A stretch of 64,000 bases of DNA from Actinacidiphila epipremni (GTDB lineage: Bacteria > Actinomycetota > Actinomycetes > Streptomycetales > Streptomycetaceae): the NCBI RefSeq assembly GCF_012034175.1, contig NZ_JAATEJ010000007.1, forward strand, positions 186,001 through 250,000, in the 5' to 3' direction. Shown piece after piece: positions 10,054 through 18,715 of the stretch (the first letter of the stretch is position 1; each line of letters begins with the position of its first letter). The notes below the pieces were generated by a model, which was given only the letters and a program-made list of their open reading frames with translations, was not told the DNA's origin and ran no database searches. The translations under genes were made by a program, and so were the position numbers.

Positions 10054-11844
10054 GTGCGCCTGCGCCCCGAAGCCGCGACGGCAGCGCCCCCGGCGGACCC
10101 CGCCGTGCCGGAAACGGCCCCCGGCGCGGAGCCGGCCCCGCAGACCGCCACCGCGACCCGCAGCGGCACCGGCACCGGCTCCGGTAGTGGCCGGTCACCG
10201 GCCGAGGGCGGCGCGACTGCCGGTGAGCCCGCCGGCACCGCGGCCCCGCAGGCCGCCCCGCCCCGCCCCACCCGGCGGGCCCGGTTCGCCGCCGTGTCCC
10301 GCCGGATGGCCCGCAGCAGCGCGGTCGCCGCGGTCAGCGGCCTCGCGCTGGCCGCCGCCTTCCCGCCGTACGACATCTGGCCGCTGTCCCTGGTCGCCGT
10401 CGCCGCGTTCACGCTGCTGATGCGCGGCCGTACCGTCCGGCAGGGCGCGTGGCTCGGCTTCGCCTTCGGCTGGCCGTTCTTCATCTGGCTGCTCCAGTGG
10501 CTGCACACCGTCGGCTGGGACGCCGTCGTCGGCCTCGCCGCGATCGAGGCGGGCTTCCTGGCCGTGCTCGGCGCCTGCACGGTGCCCGTCATGCGGCTGC
10601 CGGGCTGGCCGGCGTGGGCGGCCTGCCTGTGGGTGACCGAGGAACTGGCCAGGGACCGGCTGCCGTTCGGCGGCTTCCCGTGGGGCCGGCTCGCCTTCGC
10701 CAACACCGGCTCGCCCTTCACCCCGCTGGCCGCGCTCGGCGGCGCCCCGCTGGTGACCTTCGCGGTGGCCCTCAGCGGCACGCTGCTGGCCGCGGCGGCG
10801 CTCGCCCTGGCCCGGCTCCGCCCGGACCCCCGCGACCTGCGTACGGCCCTGTCCGCGGGCGCCGCGCTCGCGCTGTCCGCGGCGGTGCTGCTGGTCGGCC
10901 TGCTCGTGCCGCTGCCGACGAACGCCACCGACCACGTGCGGATCGCCGTCGTGCAGGGCAACGTCCAGCAGCCCGGCCTGCACTTCCTCGGCCGCCCGAT
11001 GATGATCCTCGACAACCATGTCCAGGCCACCCTCAAGCTCGCCGCCGACATCAAGTCCGGCAAGGTGCCCAAGCCCGACCTGGTGCTGTGGCCGGAGAAC
11101 TCCTCCGACCTGGACCCCTTCACCCACCCGGAGGCGTACGACAAGATCACCCAGGCCGTGCAGGCGGTCGGCGTACCGGTCCTGGTGGGCGTGCTGGTCG
11201 ACGGGCCCGACGCCGACCACGTGCAGAACGAGGGCATCGTCTGGGACCCGGTCAAGGGCCCCGGCGCGCACTACACCAAGCAGCACCCGGTGCCGTTCGG
11301 CGAGTACGTGCCCTTCCGCAAGGAGCTCACCAAGGTCATCAGCCGGCTCGACGAGATCCCGCGCGACTTCTACCCCGGCAGGACCACCGGCGTGCTGCAG
11401 ATCGGCCCGGCCCGGCTCGGCGACGTGATCTGCTTCGAGGTCGCCTACGACGGCATCGTGCGCGACACCGTCAACGCCGGCGCCCGCGCCATCGTCGTCC
11501 AGACCAACAACGCCACCTACGGCAGGACCGGGCAGCCCGAGCAGCAGCTGGCGATGTCCAAGCTGCGCGCGATCGAGCACGGCCGGGCCGTCGTCACCGC
11601 CGCGACCAGCGGAATCAGCGCGATCGTCGCTCCTGATGGCAAGATCGAGCAGCGCAGCAAGGAATTCACGCAGGAAGTGCTGGACGCCGACATCCCGCTG
11701 CGCGACGGCACGACGCTCGCCGATCGCGTCGGTGCGGCACCCGAGTGGACTCTCGCTATGGTGGGGCTCCTGTCCTGTGCGGCTGCCGTCGCGCTCGGCA
11801 GGCGCGAGCGCACCCGCACGGCGAAAGGGCACGAACAGCAGTGA
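10054..11844 (+). CDS. lnt: Apolipoprotein N-acyltransferase
   Basis: A 596-residue membrane enzyme that transfers a third acyl chain to the N-terminal cysteine of lipoproteins. Residues 1-85 are a low-complexity Ala/Pro/Thr cytoplasmic tail. About six hydrophobic helices follow (FPPYDIWPLSLVAVAAFTLL; FGWPFFIWLLQWLHTVGW; RLPFGGFPWGRLAF), then a nitrilase-type domain from about residue 295. The Glu-Lys-Cys triad can be seen: Glu in LVLWPENSSD, Lys in HYTKQHPVPFGEYVPFR and Cys in GDVICFEVAYDG. A final helix lies near the end. GTG 10054 has CAGGAAGG at 10038-10045. It overlaps ppm1 by 4 bp (GTGA); in Mycobacterium tuberculosis the two activities are fused in one protein, which supports a joint role. 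Confidence 0.93.
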   Translation: MRLRPEAATAAPPADPAVPETAPGAEPAPQTATATRSGTGTGSGSGRSPAEGGATAGEPAGTAAPQAAPPRPTRRARFAAVSRRMARSSAVAAVSGLALAAAFPPYDIWPLSLVAVAAFTLLMRGRTVRQGAWLGFAFGWPFFIWLLQWLHTVGWDAVVGLAAIEAGFLAVLGACTVPVMRLPGWPAWAACLWVTEELARDRLPFGGFPWGRLAFANTGSPFTPLAALGGAPLVTFAVALSGTLLAAAALALARLRPDPRDLRTALSAGAALALSAAVLLVGLLVPLPTNATDHVRIAVVQGNVQQPGLHFLGRPMMILDNHVQATLKLAADIKSGKVPKPDLVLWPENSSDLDPFTHPEAYDKITQAVQAVGVPVLVGVLVDGPDADHVQNEGIVWDPVKGPGAHYTKQHPVPFGEYVPFRKELTKVISRLDEIPRDFYPGRTTGVLQIGPARLGDVICFEVAYDGIVRDTVNAGARAIVVQTNNATYGRTGQPEQQLAMSKLRAIEHGRAVVTAATSGISAIVAPDGKIEQRSKEFTQEVLDADIPLRDGTTLADRVGAAPEWTLAMVGLLSCAAAVALGRRERTRTAKGHEQQ

Positions 11845-12743
11845 ACGACGGCGAGCAGCGGACCTACCGGCCGCTGGGCAAGGTCCTGGTCATCATCCCG
11901 ACCTACAACGAGGCCGAGAACGTCGTGCCCATCGTGCGGCGGGTGCGGGCCGCGGTGCCGGAGGCCGAGATCCTCGTCGCCGACGACAACAGCCCCGACG
12001 GCACCGGCAAGCTCGCCGACGAGCTGTCCGCGGCCGACCCGGCCGTGCACGTCCTGCACCGCAAGGGCAAGGAGGGCCTGGGCGCCGCCTACCTCGCGGG
12101 CTTCCGCTGGGGCATCGACCACGGCTACGACGTGCTCGTCGAGATGGACGCCGACGGCTCCCACCAGCCCGAGGAGCTGCCGCGGCTGCTCACCGCGCTC
12201 AAGGGCGCCGACCTGGTGCTGGGCTCGCGCTGGATCCCCGGCGGCCGGGTGGTCAACTGGCCCAAGAGCCGCGAGTACATCTCCCGCGGCGGCAGCACGT
12301 ACTCCCGGCTGATGCTCGGCGTCACCATCCGCGACGTCACCGGCGGCTACCGGGCCTTCCGCAAGGAGACGCTGCTCGGCCTCGGCATGGACGACGTGGC
12401 CTCGGCCGGCTACTGCTTCCAGGTCGACCTCGCCTGGCGCGCGGTGAAGGCCGGCTTCCACGTGGTGGAGGTGCCGATCACCTTCGTCGAGCGCGAGCGC
12501 GGCGACAGCAAGATGAGCCGCAACATCGTCGCCGAGGCGTTCCTGCGGGTCACCGCGTGGGGCATGACCGCCCGGGCCGGCCAGCTCACCGGCCGCAGGC
12601 CCGCCCCGGGCGACGAGCCCGGCGTCCGCGCCGCCGACCCCGCGGAGCCCGCCCCGCCGGCGGCCCCGCCCGCCGGCAGCCCCTCGGTGCCCGCACCCGC
12701 GGGCGAGGCGCCGATCGAGCGGCCGTCGCAGAGCCCGAGCTAG
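11841..12743 (+). CDS. ppm1: Polyprenol monophosphomannose synthase (dolichol-phosphate mannosyltransferase family)
   Basis: A 300-residue GT2 glycosyltransferase that makes polyprenyl-phosphate-mannose from GDP-mannose, the donor for protein O-mannosylation. Motifs: VIIPTYNEAENV, ADDNSPDGTG, the DxD motif in VEMDADGSHQPE, LVLGSRWIPGG, SRGGSTYSRLMLGV and FVERERGDSKMS. It lacks C-terminal membrane helices, like the bacterial soluble class, and ends in an Ala/Pro tail of about 55 residues. The GTG start overlaps the lnt stop by 4 bp, so the pair is translationally coupled and links lipoprotein maturation with mannosylation. Confidence 0.93.
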   Translation: MNDGEQRTYRPLGKVLVIIPTYNEAENVVPIVRRVRAAVPEAEILVADDNSPDGTGKLADELSAADPAVHVLHRKGKEGLGAAYLAGFRWGIDHGYDVLVEMDADGSHQPEELPRLLTALKGADLVLGSRWIPGGRVVNWPKSREYISRGGSTYSRLMLGVTIRDVTGGYRAFRKETLLGLGMDDVASAGYCFQVDLAWRAVKAGFHVVEVPITFVERERGDSKMSRNIVAEAFLRVTAWGMTARAGQLTGRRPAPGDEPGVRAADPAEPAPPAAPPAGSPSVPAPAGEAPIERPSQSPS

Positions 12744-12789
12744 CGATTCCGGTACGGGGCCGGGTCCGCGCTCCGGTCCAGGCTCCGGC

Positions 12790-13542
12790 TCATTTCAGGA
12801 TGTTCACCGCCCGCGCCACCACCAGCACCACCGTCAGCAGCGACACCGCGGACTGCGCCAGCATCAGCGCCTTCGCCCACCGCGTCACCGGCATGACGTC
12901 GGTCGGGCTGAAGGCGGTGGAGTTGGTGAAGGACAGGTAGAAGTAGTCGAAGAACGCCGGCTCCCAGTGCGGCGGGGCGAGTTCCGGCGACTGCATCTGG
13001 ACGAACAGGAAGTCCGGTACGTCCCGCTCGCCGCCGGCGCGGGCGGCCGGGCCGCCGCGGTCCAGCTCCCAGTACAGCAGCGCGAAGATCACGATGTTGG
13101 TGAGCCAGATCGCGCCGCCGGTCAGCAGCAGCGGACCCGCCGACGACCCCTCCGTACCGCGTACCAGCCCCGCGACCAGCCGCACCGCCGCATAGGCGTT
13201 GGCGCCGCCGATCACCAGCGCGAGGGCCAGCTCCAGCGCGCGGATGACGCGGGAGCTGCGCTCGATGCGGTGCGGGTTGCCGATGACCAGGGCGACCAGC
13301 AGCACCAGCTCCACGGCCGGCATGAGCCACTGCGGGTGCACCGAGAGCCGGGCCGGCAGCGCGAGCTGGATCACCACCACGGCCGCCACCGCGGTCGTCG
13401 AGGCCCACCGGGGCTCGCCCCGGGTGACCCGGCGCCACGCGGGCTCCAGGCCGTGCGCGGCGGCGGGTTCCGCGGAAGTGGGGGAGGGGCCGCGAGCGGG
13501 ATCGGGCGGGGGATCGGGCGGGGTGTGCGTCACGCGGCACAT
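12790..13542 (-). CDS. Integral membrane protein with a channel-like C-terminal hairpin
   Basis: A 250-residue protein with an N-terminal Pro-rich cytoplasmic segment and about six membrane helices. The last part, FDYFYLSFTNSTAFSPTDVMPVTRWAKALM followed by a helix, has the layout of the pore helix and second helix of two-TM ion channels, but the usual selectivity filter TVGYGD is replaced by a stretch reading NSTAFSPTD. This arrangement is seen in uncharacterised actinobacterial membrane proteins; transport activity is not shown. The start is ATG 13542 or GTG 13533 (VTHTPPDP); no strong ribosome binding site decides. It sits convergent to ppm1 and divergent from fxsA. Confidence 0.75.
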   Translation of the reverse strand: MCRVTHTPPDPPPDPARGPSPTSAEPAAAHGLEPAWRRVTRGEPRWASTTAVAAVVVIQLALPARLSVHPQWLMPAVELVLLVALVIGNPHRIERSSRVIRALELALALVIGGANAYAAVRLVAGLVRGTEGSSAGPLLLTGGAIWLTNIVIFALLYWELDRGGPAARAGGERDVPDFLFVQMQSPELAPPHWEPAFFDYFYLSFTNSTAFSPTDVMPVTRWAKALMLAQSAVSLLTVVLVVARAVNILK

Positions 13543-13625
13543 CGTGGCGTTCCGGGCGGGCCGCAGTCCAACCGGAGCGGCCCCTGCCGACCCGGCCTTT
13601 ACCCGCTCTTTGGCACACTTGAGCT

Positions 13626-14249
13626 ATGACGACGCGTTCACCGGACCCCTTCCGCCCGGGCCAGGAGCAGCCGGGCCCCGGTCAGCCGGGCTCCGGTCCG
13701 GCAGGCGGCCCCGGGCAGCGGCCCCGCAGGTCCCGGGCCCGTACGGTGGTGCCGCTCGCGGTCGCGGCCTGGGCGGTGCTGGAGATCTGGCTGCTGACCG
13801 TGGTGGCCTCGGCCACCAGCGGGCTCGTCGTGCTGCTGTGCATCATCGCCGGGTTCGTGCTGGGCGCCATGGCCGTCAAGCGCGCCGGGCGCAGCGCATG
13901 GCGCAACCTCACGGCGGCGGTCACCCCGCCGGGGGAGGCCGAGCAGCCGCCGCCGCCCACCGGCGGCGGGCGCACGGGCCTGCACATGCTGGGCGGGCTG
14001 CTGCTGATGATCCCCGGCTTCGTGTCGGACGCCGCCGGGCTGCTGCTGCTCTTCCCGCCGACCCGCAGGCTCGTCGGCGCGCTGGCCGAGCGCGCCACCC
14101 GCCGGTCGCTGCGCCGCCACCCGGGCAAGGAGCAGCCCGGATCGCTCGGCGACTTCTTCCAGCAGGCGCAGCAGGCCGGCGAGCAGGCCCGTATCCACCG
14201 CCCGGACGGCAAGGTCATCCCGGGCGAGGTCATCCACCGCGACCACTGA
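13626..14249 (+). CDS. fxsA: FxsA family membrane protein
   Basis: A 207-residue protein with two or three membrane helices. The core motif GGLLLMIPGFVSDAAGLLLLFPPTRR is the FxsA signature; in Escherichia coli the homologue relieves exclusion of phage T7 by the F plasmid. The N-terminal 40 residues (Pro/Gly-rich) and the C-terminal tail (GKVIPGEVIHRDH) are extensions common in actinobacteria. It converges on rbpA; the 124-bp gap between them holds two exact tandem copies of a 13-base unit (14272-14297) starting GCCGTGCGG. Confidence 0.9.
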   Translation: MTTRSPDPFRPGQEQPGPGQPGSGPAGGPGQRPRRSRARTVVPLAVAAWAVLEIWLLTVVASATSGLVVLLCIIAGFVLGAMAVKRAGRSAWRNLTAAVTPPGEAEQPPPPTGGGRTGLHMLGGLLLMIPGFVSDAAGLLLLFPPTRRLVGALAERATRRSLRRHPGKEQPGSLGDFFQQAQQAGEQARIHRPDGKVIPGEVIHRDH

Positions 14250-14373
14250 CGTACGCCCCTCGCGGGCGTGCGCCGTGCGGACATGCCGTGCGGACATACG
14301 GCCGCCCGGCCGGGGAACGCAACGCTGCGTCCCGCGCCGGGCGGGAGAATCCGAGCCGTCCCCCCTGCTGAGG

Positions 14374-14748
14374 TCAGGCGGTCTTGCGGTTGTCGCGCGG
14401 GTGCACCGCGATGTTCATCGCGCCGGAGCGCAGCACGGCCAGCCGCTCGGCCAGCACTTCCTCGAGCTCTTCGAGGGTGCGCCGCTCCATCAGCATGTCC
14501 CAGTGCGTACGCGCGGGCTTGGTGGTCTTCTCTTCCGGGCCTTCGCCGTCCACCAGCAGCGCGGTCTGGCCGCAGGCGCGGCACTCCCACTCCGGCGGAA
14601 TCTCGGCCTCGACCGAGAACGGCATCTCAAAGCGATGTCCGTTCCGGCATGCGTACTCAACGGTCTGGCGCGGGGCCAGATCGATACCGCGGTCGGTCTC
14701 GTAGCTGGTGGCCCCGAGTCGCGTGCCGCGGAGAGCTCGCTCACTCAT
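14374..14748 (-). CDS. rbpA: RNA polymerase-binding protein RbpA
   Basis: A 124-residue activator that binds RNA polymerase and group I/II sigma factors and stabilises open complexes. Recognisable parts are the N-terminal SERALRGTRLGATSYETDRG, the core domain with zinc-type cysteines (EYACRNGHRFEMPF; WECRACGQ), the basic linker and the C-terminal sigma-interaction domain (THWDMLMERRTLEELEEVLAERL). The sequence is nearly that of the Streptomyces protein. ATG 14748 has a GGGAGGC ribosome binding site. A SigR-type promoter lies upstream (14811-14836), as known for rbpA in S. coelicolor. Confidence 0.97.
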   Translation of the reverse strand: MSERALRGTRLGATSYETDRGIDLAPRQTVEYACRNGHRFEMPFSVEAEIPPEWECRACGQTALLVDGEGPEEKTTKPARTHWDMLMERRTLEELEEVLAERLAVLRSGAMNIAVHPRDNRKTA

Positions 14749-14810
14749 GAATCGTGCCTCCCGGGCTTGGTCGCCCACAGGACAGGTGTCGCTGTCGTCG
14801 TCATCCGGTC

Positions 14811-14836
14811 AACGTCCGGTCGGCGGTGAAGATTCC
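14811..14836 (-). promoter_or_regulatory. SigR-type promoter of rbpA
   Basis: On the minus strand the sequence GGAAT (14836-14832) is followed after exactly 18 bases by GTT (14813-14811), the consensus GGAAT-N18-GTT of the thiol-oxidative-stress sigma factor SigR. It lies 63 bp upstream of the rbpA start codon. SigR control of rbpA is established in S. coelicolor; the match here is seen directly. Confidence 0.8.
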
Positions 14837-15004
14837 CGTGAAGGGACATGCGTCGCCCGTCGTGTCGCCCCTGTTTGTACCCACCGGCGCCCGGTTTGTC
14901 ACATCTGGGGGAAGATGTCACCCGGTGTTGTCATATCTTTCCCGTGCAGTAACGGTCAACCGATCGAGCCAACCGCGTACACTACCGCGCCGCGGGCTCC
15001 GGAG

Positions 15005-15709
15005 CTAAATCGTGTCCGCCATCGCGCGCCCCTGCGTCGCGGCGCCCCCGGTGGCGGTGACAGTGCGCGTACCCGGGCCCAGGCCGCCGAAAACCCGCAG
15101 GAAGAACTGCGCGAGCGGGCCGATCGTCAGCGCGTAGAGCACCGTGCCGATCCCCACCCCGCCGCCCAGCAGGAAGCCCGCGACCAGCACCGTGACCTCG
15201 ATCCCGGTGCGGATCAGGCGCAGCGACCTGCCCGTCCTGCGGTGCAGCCCGGTCATCAGCCCGTCGCGCGGTCCCGGGCCGAAGCGGGCCGCGATGTACA
15301 GGCCGGTGGCGGCGCCGTTGAACAGCACGCCGGCCAGCAGCAGGGGTATCCGCACGCCCAGGGCCTCCACGTGCGGCACGACCGCGCAGGTCGCGTCGAT
15401 CGCCGCGCCGACCAGGACGACGTTGGAGACCGTGCCGAGGCCCGGGCGCTGCCGGATCGGCCACCACAGCAGCAGGACGGCCGCACCGACGAGAATGGAG
15501 ACATTGCCGATGGCGATGCCGGTGTGCTTCGCCAGGCCCTGATGGAAGACGTCCCAGGGGTCCAGGCCGAGTTCCGCGCGGATCACCAGGCCGTCGGTCA
15601 CGCCGTACAGGAGCAGGCCGGCGTAGAGCCGGACCAGGCGGTCCACCGGCAGCGGGCCGCGGGGGCGGAGCGACGGGAGAAGCGACGAAAGTGGACGAAG
15701 CGGCGACAA
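15005..15709 (-). CDS. YczE/YitT-type integral membrane protein
   Basis: A 234-residue protein with five or six membrane helices. The segment GLGLDPWDVFHQGLAKHTGI (residues spread around 45-65) is the characteristic loop of YczE-like proteins. Their biochemical role is unknown, though in Bacillus subtilis YczE affects antibiotic production. It is divergent from a MocR-type regulator with only 98 bp between the starts, a pairing seen repeatedly in Firmicutes and actinobacteria, so the regulator probably controls it. The C-terminal 25 residues (Thr/Ala/Gly-rich) are poorly conserved in appearance. Confidence 0.85.
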   Translation of the reverse strand: MSPLRPLSSLLPSLRPRGPLPVDRLVRLYAGLLLYGVTDGLVIRAELGLDPWDVFHQGLAKHTGIAIGNVSILVGAAVLLLWWPIRQRPGLGTVSNVVLVGAAIDATCAVVPHVEALGVRIPLLLAGVLFNGAATGLYIAARFGPGPRDGLMTGLHRRTGRSLRLIRTGIEVTVLVAGFLLGGGVGIGTVLYALTIGPLAQFFLRVFGGLGPGTRTVTATGGAATQGRAMADTI

Positions 15710-15807
15710 CGGAACCCCCCAGGCTGGTCATGTGCACGCGCATGACACTCTGTGGCCTGTAAGGCGACGCCAACCAGAGCCAATCCGCGGAAGGTGGACT
15801 GAATTCC

Positions 15808-17301
15808 ATGTCGCAGTGGACCGCGTCGGTGAGTGCGGCGCATCTGGCCCGGCTCCTCCAGCCCGGACCCGCCACGGCGGGCGGCGGCGGCCGTAAGCTC
15901 CCCGCCTACCGCGGGCTGGCCGACGGGGTGCGGCTGCTGGTCCTCGAAGGCCGGGTCCAGGTCGCGGCGCGGCTGCCCGCCGAGCGCGAACTGGCCCTCG
16001 CGCTCGGTGTGAGCCGGACCACGGTCGCGGCGGCGTACGAGGCGCTGCGCGCCGAGGGCTTCGCGCGCTCCCGGCGCGGCGCGGGCAGCTGGACCGCGGT
16101 CCCCGAAGGCCACACGCTGCCGCACCGCGCGCTCGAACCGCTGCCGCCGGACGCCGCCGGCTCCGTCATCGACCTCGGCTGCGCGGCGCTGCCGGCGCCC
16201 GAGCCGTGGCTGACCCGGGCGATGCAGGGCGCGCTGTCCGAGCTGCCGGCCTACGCGGCCACGCACGGCGACTTCCCCGCCGGGCTGCCCGTGCTGCGCG
16301 AGGCCATCGCCGACCGCTACACCGCGCGGGGCGTGCCGACGATGCCCGAGCAGATCATGGTGACCACCGGCGCGATGGGGGCGATCGGGGCCGCGGCCCG
16401 CCGGGTGGCCGGGGTCGGCGAGCGGGTCGCCGTCGAGGCGCCGAGCTACGCCAACGTCCTGGAGCTCTTCCGGGAGACCGGCGCGCGGCTGGTGCCGGTG
16501 GCGCTGCGCGAAGGGCTCGGCGGCTGGGACATGGCCGCCTGGCGGCGGGTGCTGCGGGACGCGGCGCCGCGGATGGCGTACGTCATGCCCGACTACCACA
16601 ACCCCACCGGCACGCTGGTCGGCGACGAGCAGCGGCGCGAGCTGGTCGAGGCGGCGCGGGCGGCCGGCACGGTGCTCGTCGCCGACGAGACGATGGCCGA
16701 GCTGACGCTCGACGGCCAGGAGCCGGGCGTACGGCCGATGGCCGCGTTCGACCGCGGCGGGACCGTGATGACGGTCGGCTCGGCGAGCAAGGCGGTGTGG
16801 GCGGGGCTGCGGATCGGCTGGGTGCGCTCGACGCCCGACGTGGTCCGCCGGCTGGTGTCCGCGCGCGCCTACCTCGACCTGGGCTCGCCGGTCATCGACC
16901 AGCTCGCCGTGGCGTGGCTGCTGCGCGGCGGCGGCTGGGACCAGGCGCTCGCCACCCGCCGGCAGCGCGCCCGCGAGTGCCGCGACGACCTCGCGGCAGC
17001 CCTGCGCGAGCACACCCCCGGCTGGGACTTCACCGTGCCGCGCGGCGGCATGACGATGTGGGTGCGCACCGGCGACGTCTCCGGCTCCCGGGTCGCCGTC
17101 GCCGGCGAGCGCCTCGGCGTCCGGGTCCCCTCGGGCCCGCGCTTCGGCGTGGACGGCGCGTTCGAGTCCTACGTCCGCATCCCCTTCACCGTCAGCAACC
17201 CCACCGCCTCCGAGGCCGCCGCCCGGCTCTCCGCCGCCGCGAACGTCGTCCGCTCCGGCGGCGCCCCCGACGCCGAGCCCTCGGGCCTGTTCGTGGCCTG
17301 A
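15808..17301 (+). CDS. MocR-type regulator (GntR DNA-binding domain fused to aminotransferase fold)
   Basis: A 497-residue fusion. Residues about 35-105 are a GntR winged helix (GVRLLVLEGRVQVAARLPAERELA; LGVSRTTVAAAYEALRAEGF). After a linker, residues 145-490 form a fold-type I aminotransferase domain with the PLP-binding segment SASKAVWAGLRIGW (Lys in the usual Schiff-base position) and YVMPDYHNPTGTL. Such proteins act as PLP-dependent repressors or activators rather than as aminotransferases. Divergence from the yczE-like gene makes that its likely target. An ATG start at 15808 fits a well-formed N-terminus (MSQWTASVSAAHLARLL). Confidence 0.92.
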   Translation: MSQWTASVSAAHLARLLQPGPATAGGGGRKLPAYRGLADGVRLLVLEGRVQVAARLPAERELALALGVSRTTVAAAYEALRAEGFARSRRGAGSWTAVPEGHTLPHRALEPLPPDAAGSVIDLGCAALPAPEPWLTRAMQGALSELPAYAATHGDFPAGLPVLREAIADRYTARGVPTMPEQIMVTTGAMGAIGAAARRVAGVGERVAVEAPSYANVLELFRETGARLVPVALREGLGGWDMAAWRRVLRDAAPRMAYVMPDYHNPTGTLVGDEQRRELVEAARAAGTVLVADETMAELTLDGQEPGVRPMAAFDRGGTVMTVGSASKAVWAGLRIGWVRSTPDVVRRLVSARAYLDLGSPVIDQLAVAWLLRGGGWDQALATRRQRARECRDDLAAALREHTPGWDFTVPRGGMTMWVRTGDVSGSRVAVAGERLGVRVPSGPRFGVDGAFESYVRIPFTVSNPTASEAAARLSAAANVVRSGGAPDAEPSGLFVA

Positions 17302-17458
17302 CGCCGAGCACCGCGGCGGCGCGGGCGCGGCCCGGGGCGGACGGGGCGCGCGGGATCTGGGCCGGGTGGAGCAAGGAGGGGTCACACCATGGGGTGGGGG
17401 GCGGCGTGGTGTCGCGGGAGGCCCGCCCGCAGCGCATTGGCGTTCATATGGTGAGCGT

Positions 17459-18715
17459 ATGAGAGACCGCCGCGTAGCTCAGAACCGTCGCCGCGTCGTC
17501 ACCGCGCTCCGTGCGGCCTGCGCGGCCTGCTGCCTCGGCGCCCTCGCGGTCGCGCCGGGAGCGAGCGCCGCCGCGGCCCCCGGCGGCACGGGCGACGGGA
17601 GCCCCGGCAAGCTCATCGGCGGGGCGCTGCTCGCCGAGCCCGGCGTGCATGTCGCCGACGACGCCCCGCCGCTGCCCGACGGCCTGTCCGCCCTGTCGTG
17701 GACGGTCTCCGACGCCCGCACCGGCCAGGTGCTCGCCGCCAAGAACGCGCACCGCGAACTGCCGCCCGCCTCGACGCTGAAGACCCTGTTCGCCCTCACC
17801 GTGCTGCCCCGCTTCCCCGCGGACGAGACGCACAAGGTCACCGACGACGACCTGCTCGGCATCGGCGAGGGCAGCAGCCTGGTCGGCGTCCAGGCGGGGC
17901 AGACGTACACCGTCGCCGACCTGTGGCGCGGGGTCTTCCTCGCGTCGGGCAACGACGCCGTGCACGTCCTGGCGCACATGAACGGCTCGGTCGCGCTGAC
18001 GGTCTCCCAGATGCAGGCCAGGGCCCGGATGATGGGCGCCGACGACACGCATGTCGTCTCCCCGGACGGCTACGACAACCCCGGCCAGGTCTCCTCCGCC
18101 TACGACCTCGCGCTGTTCGCCCGCGCGGGGCTGGCCGACCACGACTTCGCCGCCTACGCCTCGACGGCCGAGGCGCAGTTCCCCGGCGGGTACGACGCCC
18201 AGGGCGTCTACGTGAAGTCCTTCGGCATCCAGAACACCAACCGGCTGCTGACCGGCGCGCAGGGCGTGCACCCCTACCCCGGGCTGATCGGGGTCAAGAA
18301 CGGCTACACCACCAACGCCGGCAACACCCTGGTCGCCGCCGCGAAACGGGGCGGCAGGACGCTGATCGTGACGGTGATGAACCCGCAGTCCGGGCTGCCG
18401 CAGGCGGTGTACACCGAGGCCGGCAAGCTGCTGGACTGGGGCTTCGAGGCGGCCGGGCACACCGCCTCGGTCGGCACGCTGAACGCCGAGCCGACCGCGT
18501 ACCAGCTCAAGAGCGCGGTGGTGCGGGCCCCCGCGTCGGCCGGGCAGCAGCAGGCGAAGCAGGCGCACGGGCAGGAGTCGCGCCCGGCGCCGGCCGCGCA
18601 CACCTCGCGCGAGGACAACACCAGCGCCCGCGCCTGGTACGTCGGCGGCGGGCTCGCCGTGCTCGCGGCCGGCTCCGTCCTGCTGCTGCGCCGCCGCACC
18701 GGCCGCGGACGCTGA
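17459..18715 (+). CDS. Secreted, membrane-anchored D-alanyl-D-alanine carboxypeptidase
   Basis: A 418-residue low-molecular-weight penicillin-binding protein that trims the terminal D-Ala of peptidoglycan stem peptides outside the membrane. It has a signal peptide (AACAACCLGALAVAPGASA), the SxxK motif in ASTLKTLFAL, SGN in FLASGNDAVHVL and the KTG-box variant GVKNGYTTNAGNT, where KTG reads KNG. A C-terminal Ala/Gln-rich linker leads to a single membrane helix (YVGGGLAVLAAGSVLLLRRR). ATG 17459 is chosen because it directly precedes the basic N-region of the signal; longer upstream versions are Gly-rich and implausible. Confidence 0.9.
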   Translation: MRDRRVAQNRRRVVTALRAACAACCLGALAVAPGASAAAAPGGTGDGSPGKLIGGALLAEPGVHVADDAPPLPDGLSALSWTVSDARTGQVLAAKNAHRELPPASTLKTLFALTVLPRFPADETHKVTDDDLLGIGEGSSLVGVQAGQTYTVADLWRGVFLASGNDAVHVLAHMNGSVALTVSQMQARARMMGADDTHVVSPDGYDNPGQVSSAYDLALFARAGLADHDFAAYASTAEAQFPGGYDAQGVYVKSFGIQNTNRLLTGAQGVHPYPGLIGVKNGYTTNAGNTLVAAAKRGGRTLIVTVMNPQSGLPQAVYTEAGKLLDWGFEAAGHTASVGTLNAEPTAYQLKSAVVRAPASAGQQQAKQAHGQESRPAPAAHTSREDNTSARAWYVGGGLAVLAAGSVLLLRRRTGRGR

